Origin: Brienomyrus brachyistius
Taxonomy: Eukaryota; Chordata; Actinopteri; Osteoglossiformes; Mormyridae
Direction: 5' to 3'
Assembly (NCBI RefSeq): GCF_023856365.1
Contig: NW_026042428.1
Coordinates: 186,001 to 250,000, forward strand
DNA length: 64,000 nt
Part shown: one piece after another, positions 55,401-64,000 of the stretch
How positions within the stretch are numbered: position 1 is the first letter of the stretch
How the letters are laid out: each line of letters begins with the position of its first letter
Program-made: the position numbers and the translations under genes
Notes under the pieces: generated by a model
Database searches by the model: none
The model's input: only the letters and a program-made list of their open reading frames with translations
What the model was told of the DNA's origin: nothing

Positions 55401-56943
55401 CAGAGTAAACTGTACGGATATCCTGGAAATGACTGGTTACAAAAATTTCTCGTGCAATCACACTAAGGCCCATTTGCTCTTCAAGCTAACTTACTTCTAT
55501 CTGTGCTTGGTGGGCGTCTACGGATTCACTTGTCTTTATACGTTGTACTGGCTCTTCCACCGGTCCCTCAAGGAATACTCTTTTGAGTATGTGCGCCAGG
55601 AGACGGGGATCGACGACATTCCCGACGTACGGAACGACTTTGCCTTTATGCTCCACATGATCGATCAGTACGACCCTCTTTACTCGAAGAGGTTCGCCGT
55701 GTTTCTGTCAGAAGTCAGCGAGAACAAGCTGAAGCAGCTGAATTTAAATCACGAGTGGACGACGGAAAAATTACGGCAGAGGTTGCAGACCAACGGCAAC
55801 AACAGGCTGGAGCTGCAGCTCTTCATGCTCTCTGGTCTTCCAGATACTATTTTCGAAGTAAGCGAGCTCCAGTCTTTGAAGCTGGAGATCATAAACAATG
55901 TCACCATACCAGCATCGATCTCCCAGCTAAAGGAGCTGGAAGAACTGGCTTTGTACCAGTGCTCCCTCAGCATACACAGTGCTGCTATTTCCTTCCTGAG
56001 GGAAAACCTCAAGGTGTTGCATGTCAAGTTTGACGACAGCCGGGAGTTGCCGTCGTGGGTCTATAGTCTGCGCAACCTGGAGGAACTGCACCTCATTGGC
56101 TCCCTGAGTCCCGACATCTCCAGGAGCATCACGCTGGAGTCCCTGCGCGAGCTGAAGTGTCTCAAGACCCTCCACCTAAAGAGCAACCTCTCCAAGATCC
56201 CCCAATCAGTCGTGGACGCGTCCAGCCACCTCCTCAGGCTCTATATACACAACGACGGCACCAAGCTGGTCATCTTCAACAACTTGAAGAAGATGGTCCA
56301 TCTGGTGGAACTCGAGCTGGTGCACTGCGAGCTGGAGAGAATTCCCCACGCCATCTTTAGCCTCACTAACTTGCAAGAGCTTGACCTGAAAGAAAACAGC
56401 CTCAGGTCCATCGAGGAGATCCTCAGCTTCCAGCACTTGCGGAAGCTCACGTGCCTGAAGCTGTGGTATAACAGCATCAGCCACATCCCTGAGCACATCA
56501 AAAAGCTGGGCAGCTTGGAACGCCTTTATCTAAGCCATAATAAGATTGAGGTTCTCCCCCCCCAACTTTTCTTGTGCCATAAGCTGCGATACATCGATCT
56601 GTCTAACAACGAGATCCGATTCATTCCCCCGGAGATTGGTGTCCTTCAAAGCCTTCAGTATTTCGCAGTCTCCTGCAACAAGATCGAGAGTCTCCCAGAT
56701 GAACTGTTCTTCTGCAAAAAATTGAAAGTCCTTAAATTAGGCCGGAACCTGCTGACTGTGCTTTCTCCAAAGATATCATACCTGGCTTTGCTGTCACACT
56801 TAGAACTCAAGGGCAATCATTTGGAGAGCTTGCCACCTGAGCTTGGCTCCTGTCCGGCTCTGAAACGCAGTGGCCTTTTCGTGGAAGATACTTTGTTCGA
56901 AATGTTGCCTTCTGATGTCAGGGAACAACTCGGGGATGACTGA
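52313..56943 (+). CDS. lrrc8c: Volume-regulated anion channel subunit LRRC8C
   Basis: LRRC8C assembles with LRRC8A into hexameric plasma-membrane channels that release chloride, organic osmolytes and cyclic dinucleotides on swelling. Coding exons 52313-52450 and 54694-56943 join in phase 0 to give 795 aa; human LRRC8C is 803 by recall. The protein opens [10 protein letters not shown], with a first membrane helix at residues about 25-45, further helices near 121-140, 261-280 and 314-334, an N-glycosylatable first loop (NQT, NSS), then a cytoplasmic region and about 15 leucine-rich repeats (about 400-770). The ending [16 protein letters not shown] points to LRRC8C rather than B, D or E, as do KIICLPQRV and [16 protein letters not shown]. 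The frame has no break, unlike pkn2 and gtf2b. Confidence 0.95.
52451..54693 (+). other. lrrc8c intron between the coding exons
   Basis: A 2.24-kb GT-AG intron, phase 0. It is AT-rich with short homopolymers (53331-53342, 54091-54103). No exon, RNA gene or clear repeat was recognised. Confidence 0.6.
54694..56943 (+). CDS. lrrc8c: lrrc8c second coding exon, residues 47-795
   Basis: Acceptor tcgttccag. Open for 749 codons from [10 protein letters not shown] to VREQLGDD and TGA. It includes three membrane helices, the cytoplasmic loop ([20 protein letters not shown]) and all leucine-rich repeats. The in-frame sequence 5' of 54694 is intron. Confidence 0.97.
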   Translation: MMQDKIICLPQRVPPPNQTVALSNPSDGTLANSSAPPALAVNEMKGLKTNLDFQQYNFINQICYETALHWYAKYLPYLVLIHTMIFMVCSNFWFKFPGSSSKIEHFISILGKCFDSPWTTRALSEVSGEKPGDKGKTMVTQKFSIHEDVTTDNTEEEESVRSIPEKVVVDKPDAGVLDKKEGEQAKALFEKIKKFRLHVEEGDLLYIMYVRQNVLKVLNFLLIIGYNCVMVSKMEVRVNCTDILEMTGYKNFSCNHTKAHLLFKLTYFYLCLVGVYGFTCLYTLYWLFHRSLKEYSFEYVRQETGIDDIPDVRNDFAFMLHMIDQYDPLYSKRFAVFLSEVSENKLKQLNLNHEWTTEKLRQRLQTNGNNRLELQLFMLSGLPDTIFEVSELQSLKLEIINNVTIPASISQLKELEELALYQCSLSIHSAAISFLRENLKVLHVKFDDSRELPSWVYSLRNLEELHLIGSLSPDISRSITLESLRELKCLKTLHLKSNLSKIPQSVVDASSHLLRLYIHNDGTKLVIFNNLKKMVHLVELELVHCELERIPHAIFSLTNLQELDLKENSLRSIEEILSFQHLRKLTCLKLWYNSISHIPEHIKKLGSLERLYLSHNKIEVLPPQLFLCHKLRYIDLSNNEIRFIPPEIGVLQSLQYFAVSCNKIESLPDELFFCKKLKVLKLGRNLLTVLSPKISYLALLSHLELKGNHLESLPPELGSCPALKRSGLFVEDTLFEMLPSDVREQLGDD

Positions 56944-58690
56944 TATCACTCCAAATGTCTTAAGTGGATGATTATGAATGATGCACAGTGGCAGTTTCTA
57001 CAGGTGTATTATTGAACCCCAGTGTTACATATATAATTCAGGAGTCCAAGTAAACCAGACTGTCTGTATCTTCCTTTAGTAGGTAGCCTACGTTTAGTAA
57101 AAATGTATTACTCTGCATTGCAGACGGTTTTTGGCTAGAAGCCAGGACAATTTCCATGAATTGAAGAAGGAATCGTGATCTGAGTATATAAAAGCAGAAC
57201 CTGGTAATAATACCGGCTGCCAGTTCGACGTGGAACTGCCTTCATCAGACCATGGGCACTGAAAAAGATTTCAAGACTTGAACTTCAAGAATTTCTTCAA
57301 CTTGAACCCATTGACCATTAAGAATAGTATCTACTGGAATTTTTAAATTATGCTTTTTGGAATTGATTTTTTCCCCCTGTACCTTATGTTGTACTATCAT
57401 CCATTCACTGACTGATTCCTTTTCCAAAGGACAGTAATGTTTTTTCCTTGGAAGTCATCACACGTAGCTTGTTGGTACCAATACAAATTATTTTAATTTT
57501 CCTCTGCTTATTGGATAATGGGGGTAAAACAATTGTTTCACTGTCTATTCCACACTAGCCATAGCTAGTTTACAGAATACCAGGTACCTATCCAGGATAG
57601 TTACGTATCAGTCTTACGTTTTATTGTGCCATCGGTCCAAATGGGTTTTTTAGTCAGGGTGTATTGGGTCGTATCTGGTTGATTCAGCTGTTTAGGTAAA
57701 CATGTTATGTTTAAATCAGCAGCAAACTGTGCGTGTTGAGTGCAGATGCGACTCCAGATTTCTAACTGGCAATGTAAACTTATCTCCTGATCAGCCCAGT
57801 AGTCGCCATCATGTGGCACAAAAAACAGTTCATGCTCACGGTAGATTTTATGTTTTCAGTTCCTGCGTAGGAAATGGGTTTGGGTGCTTTTTACTGTCCA
57901 TATGTAAGTGTTTAACGTTGATACCCTGCTGTTCCTGCAATTTACTCAGAGGACAAACCAAGCTGATTTTAGGGGGAGGGCTGTTGTACAGATTTTTCCA
58001 CTATTTGCACAGTTACTCATATTCCTAGAATCAAAACAATGAATTGCTGGTTTATGGGCGGCGTGAGCATTCGAGACGCTTTCATGTAGCCTGCTTTGGC
58101 AGACAATGCATCCACACTGACATGTAGGGTTTTACCCTCTTTGCTTGTCTGTAGATGAGTGTCTGATTTCCCTCACAAAGACTCCAATATAAGCAGATAC
58201 TGATGTGTAATTGGAATATCTGACTGGAGTCATTTGCCATTGGACAGCCTGCAGAAATAGTTATAAAACATATAAATATAGACTGATTTTTGGGAATTGC
58301 TGTACCAGAACCAATCGCACTGTGCTGGTAAACAGGAACTTTTTATTCCAATAGTTGCTTTTTACCCAGAGGAAGACGTTTTAAACACTTAGAGCTATTT
58401 TCGTCTCTTTACGTGATTCATTATATCTGATGTTGCTTGTAAAATTCAGCCCATAAATTACCCTGCCAAGTCTGCGATCTGCAACGTGACTTACAATGTA
58501 ATAGCGAGACCCAGAGAGCAGACCGTCGTGCTGGTGAATGGAGAGATGGGTAAAGAGACACCCTTGTGGGGGGGGGGGGTGCAGCTCCCTTTAAATCCCT
58601 TACAGCCTGAGGACTGGAAGGCAAGACTAAAGTGGGTCGTTTTGTTGCCGCAAATAAAGTTATTTGACCTGTATGTGCTCTGACACACAA
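56944..58690 (+). other. lrrc8c: 3'UTR of lrrc8c (first candidate end)
   Basis: No coding signal follows the stop. An aataaa at 58653-58658 with a following GT-rich stretch could end the transcript. A stronger-looking caataaag with a T/G-rich flank lies at 60586-60591 and would give a 3.6-kb 3'UTR. The choice is open. Confidence 0.45.
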
Positions 58691-58976
58691 AGGCTGCACC
58701 CACTAACAGACTGTTTATATCTTTCTGTTCTGCTAGCAGGCTAAACCCGCATAGAAACCTTTAACCTGCCTGAAAGTTGAAGAATACTGTCAAGCTATAA
58801 TCTTTGATTAGACTGGATAGATTTCCCTGAATTAGTGCTGCGTGGAGGGACAAGAACCTTAGTGTAGGTACGGTACTTGTGGTAAATGACATTTTGATGT
58901 AGTTTGTTGCTGTTTTTACATGAATAGTTTGAACCAAGATATGCGTATTACATGTGTAGGTATTAGATGATGACCA

Positions 58977-59147
58977 GGGGCCTGTTTCACGAAGCAGGAT
59001 TTCTTGCTTAGCCAGATAGCTTGTCAGATTTAAGGTAGCCTAGGTTTAATGGCCTTTATCTTTGTTCGCTTATGTTTAGCCCAGACTACCTTAAATCCAA
59101 TAACTTATCTGGCGAAGCACAAAGTCCACCTTGGTGAAACAGGGCCC
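58977..59147. mobile_element. Palindromic MITE, 171 bp
   Basis: The arms ggggcctgtttcacgaagca and agccagatagcttgtcagat (58977 onward, about 64 nt) match the reverse complement of the right side ending gaaacagggccc at 59147. It has no coding capacity. Similar foldback elements are common in fish by recall. Confidence 0.8.
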
Positions 59148-61914
59148 TGGGGTTGGTTAAATCTTGGTGGAGGAACCTGGTCTTGCGAAGGGTGCGGGAG
59201 AAGACGATGCATTTCAGCACTCTGTGGTGGAAAACATGCGTAAAGGCGGCATTAAAATGGCCAGTATTATGTACAGAATTCCGAATTACAAAGTCAATAC
59301 GGTAAAGGAATATTTTGTAAATATAAGGATGTAAGAGACCAATATAGTGGTATTTGTATTGTAAGCAACTTGCTGAAAGCTTCACCAGTTTACATATAAA
59401 GAGAGACTGGCTGAACCCAGCTGAACATTTAGTCTCCTTAAATCTTGTGAGTATCTGGCGAGACGTTCCCCTGCAGTCCCAGTCGAGTGCTGATGTTTCT
59501 TTGCCCACTAATGTTACCAAAACAGTGACCCGGCGCTGATTTCATATTCCAAAGACGAGTTACGCACTGGCACCCTGATTACCTCGCTGTATTTTCTAAA
59601 AGTGGCAATTATGTCATTACCCATTTTTTTTTAGTCGTCAAAGCCAAATAGTAACGCCTTCCGCGTTAATCACTGGGTGAAACGGTCGGTTTAATACGTT
59701 AAGCATCTGCTTACTGTGCATGAGAGGAGGGGGTGGGTCTCTGCTGTCGGCTGAGGGGCACACAGAAGGTCGCTACTGGTGAGTGTTTTCCCAGGCGACG
59801 ACGGGCTCCTGCGTACTGCTACTCTCTGCCTCTGAAGCGATCAGGGATGCCTCACACAAACACACAATGCAACTTTTGCAACATTTACATTTCTAGTCCA
59901 AAGATGTGGTTATTTGTTTTTTTTTTTTTAAGTAGGATTCTACAAAGTAGATTTTTTAAAAATATATATACACAGGTGCAGTGCTGTTTTCATGGTAGTT
60001 AATCTATTTCAGGCAATATTCTCTTTAAAGCCAAAATGTACTGACATGGTCTCAGGTTTGCACTGAAAATGTTTCTATAGAGCTTTTCTGCTGTTTAAGA
60101 AGCCAAACAGTGGTGGATACACTTTCTTGATGCTTATAATACTCATCCCAGCGCTGTGAGCTCTCGTAGCCTGAGTGGTATCTTACCTCACATCACATCA
60201 CCATTGATGTAGCCTGTCACACTTAGGCCTCTGCTTCACTGTTCTCAAATAGTCTCTATGGTCGAGCCCAACTAAGCCAAAAGCTGTCAGCTTTGACCTG
60301 CAGGGTCAGCATATCTCTGAGTACTGATATGCGACGAAGCTGCATGCTGACTCCCTCCAGTTTGTGTTTCTGTAAATTGCTTTGAGATCCTGCCAAAGAC
60401 GCGTGTCTGTCACATGCTGTATCCTGGGCGCCCTTTCATCTGGCCTCTTCATTTCGAAGCAAAATTTTTAAATCGGGCATTTAAATCATGTTTACCTTCA
60501 CTGACCTAATGGAATGACTTTTGAAGTCGTTTTAACGTCATATTATGTATTTTTTTTTAATCTGTTTATTGTTGGCTACAAGTTCAATAAAGATTGTATA
60601 GAATTGTACTCCATCCACCCATCTGTCCATTTGCAGTACCTACATGTCCTACGCGGGGTTTGGGGGGGGAGCCTGTCCTCAAAGCTTTAAATTCTTCATT
60701 TCGTTTTACAGTTATTCATACATGTCACGGCTACAGTAACTATAGCAGCTTAAAAGGGGAAATACAGAAATATTTTACATTTACTGGAGAAAACTGGGAC
60801 ACAGAAAGCACTGGTGTTGACTCCACTGGCGTGCCGAGAGTCACAAGCAGCTGCATCTGCAGTGACGTGCTTACTCTCGCATTCCTGCACTCCAGTCTGG
60901 AGCAGACACTTAATTAACATCGATTCGGCTCAGAGGGGAGAGCGAGATGGTGAGGCGTAGCCGGGAAGGACAGAACAGCTCGTGAACCACAAAGGAGACC
61001 AAGAAGATCACTCAGGTACAGTGATTCAAGGACTGCTGTGCTGTGCTGTGTTACTGTTAATGGTAATAAAATCCATTAGGTTGTATTTTTAAGTACTACA
61101 TATCCATCCAATCACCTTGCCCTGCTAACCGCTCATGGATGTGGAATAACCAATGAAAATCAGTATGGCCAACAGAGCAGGCCTCACACCACTGCTCAGG
61201 GGGCTTGTAAATACAATCCCAGCTGTCCCAGCTGGTGTCATATTGTTCGCTGTAAATCTTCCTTTTGTGAAAATAAATAAAAACACACAGATTACCATAG
61301 AAAGGGCCAGGTTGCTGGAATGTTGTTTTGCCTGATGCTTGACCTGCTGGTACCAGCTGCTGAGCCTTAAGCACGCTGTACATTTGACAGCTGGACATTT
61401 TACTGCCGTGACTGACGTTACGGTCCCTTCTAATGGGATCCGCTCTGCTTCTTGATGTGCAGTCTGACGGTGGCGTCCCTCTCCCAGCAGCTTGAGGGCT
61501 GTACAGAACTGAAGCTAAGAGGCTTTCTTTCTGGGGACATTTACAAACATCGCATGAATGCACTCTATCCATCATAAATATTGATTGCACAGACTTTATT
61601 CCATAATTGATTTTTTTTCCCTAATGCTTTTAAAACACTTTATGAGCAGGAGATAATTGGCATGTTCTTGATTGTCTGATCCCATCAGATGAAGTTATTG
61701 TAAATTCCTGTAGCAAAACACCTTAATGATACAATGTTGGGTAAAATTTCATTAACAAAAAACCACCAAGATATTTACTGGATGCACTTACCCTTGATGT
61801 GGCTTTTTAAGAGGCCGGCTTGCCACCTGCAAACACTGTCATGCCAGATTTCACAGGCCTATGTGCTATGCATTTAACAGGCACTAATCCAAAGCAATAT
61901 AGTTTTTTGAGAAG

Positions 61915-62075
61915 GCAGGGTGAGACATTGCCTGAGGAGTTGGGGGGGAGGGGGGGGGGGGTTAAGGGCCACATTCACGGGCCCAACAGCAGAATCACTC
62001 TACTAATCATTCTGCATTCGACCCAGCGACCTTCTGATTACAGACACAGCAGCCTACGCCACACACCACCCTTGA
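61915..62075 (-). mobile_element. SINE, antisense, with G-rich run
   Basis: gttaagggccacattcacgg, gcattcgacccagcgacctt and ctgattacagacacagcagc are the antisense body and B box. A G7-A-G12 run (61942-61961) precedes ttaagggcc. Confidence 0.65.
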
Positions 62076-63147
62076 TTGACTTTCTAGTACTTTCTGCTCC
62101 ACTGGAGGATCTTGCACCTCTGCAGCTTCCGAAGGCCTCGCCCATATTCCACATTCCAGCCAGGACACGCACAAGGCATCACGCAGAAAGGGAGCTCAGT
62201 TCATTCTCTTTTCTGTTCCTTCTTTCCCTTTTTTTACGCATAGTTCCATTCTTTACCGATCCTGATTACCACAGTCATTTCCTTTTCCTGACCATGCTGT
62301 GATGATGCTGATGGGAATCCCGTCAGCACGAGCAAACCGAAAGCTGATGGTTTTTTACCAAACAGTGGCTTGCTAAGAAGCCAGGGCAATACCACCTGGG
62401 GGGGGGTGGGGGTTGCGATTTTTTCTTCTGAAGTAGTATTGCATGTATGAACGGCACCATACAGGGTGATCTCACACCCTGTGCTGTGGTTTAATGGGTT
62501 GGTCACTCCCCCACCCCCTTCACAATTGATATAAAGAGAGTCAGTATCCCCCCCAGACCACAGCAGGAAATGCCCAGGGCAGACAAGGAACAGAAGCCTT
62601 CAGAGAATGTTTCCAAGGCTGTTCGTGGCTCCCAAACAAATTTTTTCCATCTCTGTTAGAAAGGTGGCATTTAGGCTGTAGTAACACACTCGACAGCCTA
62701 GGTGGCGCCTTTGTACAGAAAGAGGAGCAAAGGGAATTGTGTTCTGCTGTGGACTCCAGTATTTTATTATTATTTATCACAAACACAACTTACACTGTAC
62801 TTCTGTGCAGTGAAATGCCTTTCCAGTTGCTTCCAGTGTGGTGCTTGAAAGGAAAAACACAAAGGAAGACAAAAGAATAAAGACAAACTTGTATAAAAAA
62901 AAAAAAGAATAAATATGGTTTAAATAACAGTAAATACAAAATACAGCTGTAAAATAAGACAATAAAAATAAGGATCAAGGATATTAGCAGTGCTAAATTT
63001 AGGATGTACAATGAAATTGTAGGAGAGCATAGAGCAGCCTTTCCCCACCCGGTCCTCAGAGACCCCCCAGGACGGTCCATGGTTTTCCTCCCTCCCTCCA
63101 TGGACTGTTGGGGGTCCCCGAGAACCCAAAGTGAGAGCAAAAGGTGG

Positions 63148-63293
63148 AAAGTTCAGATCCATAAAGTACAAATCCAGACCACGATTTTGTTTCAGCCAAC
63201 CAGTTGAGGCCTCTGTGACTGACTGTTTATGCTTAGTTGGTTGGCTGAAACAAAACCTTGGTCTGGATTTGTACTTTCCGGACCTGAACTTTT
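63148..63293. repeat. Inverted repeat with arms of about 56 bp
   Basis: The left arm 63148-63203 (aaagttcagatcc ... ttcagccaaccag) is the reverse complement, with a few mismatches, of 63237-63293. The spacer is about 33 bp. It follows a stretch (63040-63070) that also looks repetitive. Confidence 0.8.
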
Positions 63294-64000
63294 CACTTCT
63301 GGTGAGACCTGAAGGTATAAGTTTGTTCTCAGTCTCTTGCTTTTGGCCTCCCTGACCAGAGCAGAGAGGTCATTGTTGGGTTGGGATCTCCTGATTCTTC
63401 AGATGTTGTGTATCCTACAGTCTGTCCATGATTCAGGTTCATACCTTGCAAATAGTGACACTAACGCGCTTAAACTTTTAGCAAACACTTCAGCTTGGAA
63501 TAGAGCATATTGGAGCAGACTCAGATTCAGTGGATGCTCCAACCTCCCAAATGTACTTCTAATTTTGTGTTAATCAACAAAAGTGATCAGAGCATTGCAA
63601 AGTATAAAGAGGGTCCTGCCAGACCTTAAAATGGCACGAAGGCTGAATATGGCTGAAGACTCGATGGTAACTTAATAAGTTAATAGCTTAGGACCCTTCA
63701 GACGTTTATCTTGCAGAGACAGATGTCTGTGGTTTTCAGGCTTGAGATTGTAATAACCGGCGCATGTTTTTCCTCTGCCTGACACACATGACACGGGGCG
63801 GCCCATTGTACTGGGTTCTTAGAATAACTCCTTCCCATTAAGCTTCAGAGATGGAAATTTAGGGCCTACAAGAAGTTAATATGAAGAAAAGTGATAAACC
63901 AGTGAACCAGATCAAGTGGATTGGAGCCTTGGGTCTTGCGTCCACTAAGTGCCTTTTACATTAAGCATATTTTCTGAATATTTATTTTCCATTAAGTGCT

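Larger units (their letters stand above)
59148..64000. other. DNA downstream of lrrc8c
   Basis: Besides the antisense SINE, the inverted repeat and the second aataaa at 60586-60591, nothing is recognised. A segment at 60934-61014 ending cactcag|gtacag could be a 5' exon of a following gene, but only the donor supports it. Confidence 0.4.

Noticed and set aside
61096..61590. Minus-strand ORF of 164 codons
   Set aside because: No domain recognisable, and the opposite strand is also partly open. Likely chance.

Overview
The window is vertebrate nuclear DNA, almost certainly from a ray-finned (teleost) fish. Genes are split by GT-AG introns. The intergenic DNA carries a Tc1-like transposon with a typical fish transposase remnant, several tRNA-derived SINEs with the tail common in fish, a palindromic MITE, a LINE 3' end, and many poly-G/poly-C and GT microsatellites. 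There is nothing prokaryotic here: no operons and no CRISPR array. I cannot name the species.

Three protein genes are securely recognised. (1) pkn2 (protein kinase N2, + strand, 22 coding exons, 11528-31354) encodes the Rho-binding HR1 repeats, a C2-like domain and an AGC kinase domain. (2) gtf2b (TFIIB, - strand, 7 coding exons, 40067-33927) lies tail-to-tail with pkn2; the two poly(A) signals are about 770 bp apart. (3) lrrc8c (volume-regulated anion channel subunit, + strand, two coding exons at 52313-52450 and 54694-56943) is fully intact at 795 aa. The order PKN2, GTF2B, LRRC8 family matches human chromosome 1p22 as I recall it, so this looks like an ancient conserved block.

Layout: 1-11000 is gene-free upstream DNA holding an antisense SINE, the Tc1-like element (about 7536-9547) and another fish repeat. 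11000-32840 is pkn2 with its CpG-rich promoter and 3'UTR. 33570-40160 is gtf2b. 41340-42111 holds an unidentified candidate coding segment. 42.1-48.8 kb is mostly non-coding with SINE and LINE remnants. 48.9-58.7 kb (possibly to 60.6 kb) is lrrc8c. 58.7-64 kb is repeat-bearing DNA with no recognised gene.

The most informative observations are these. A 28-copy, 19-bp minisatellite grew out of the last codons and stop of the Tc1 transposase. Frame-breaking indels are concentrated between about 27.7 and 35.3 kb in both pkn2 and gtf2b, and most lengthen an existing homopolymer; this looks like a local sequence-quality problem rather than decay of two essential genes. Two introns appear to use GC instead of GT donors, and one of these donors abuts a C19 run. 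SINE copies carry poly-G runs at a recurring internal position. I found no convincing undescribed biological system.
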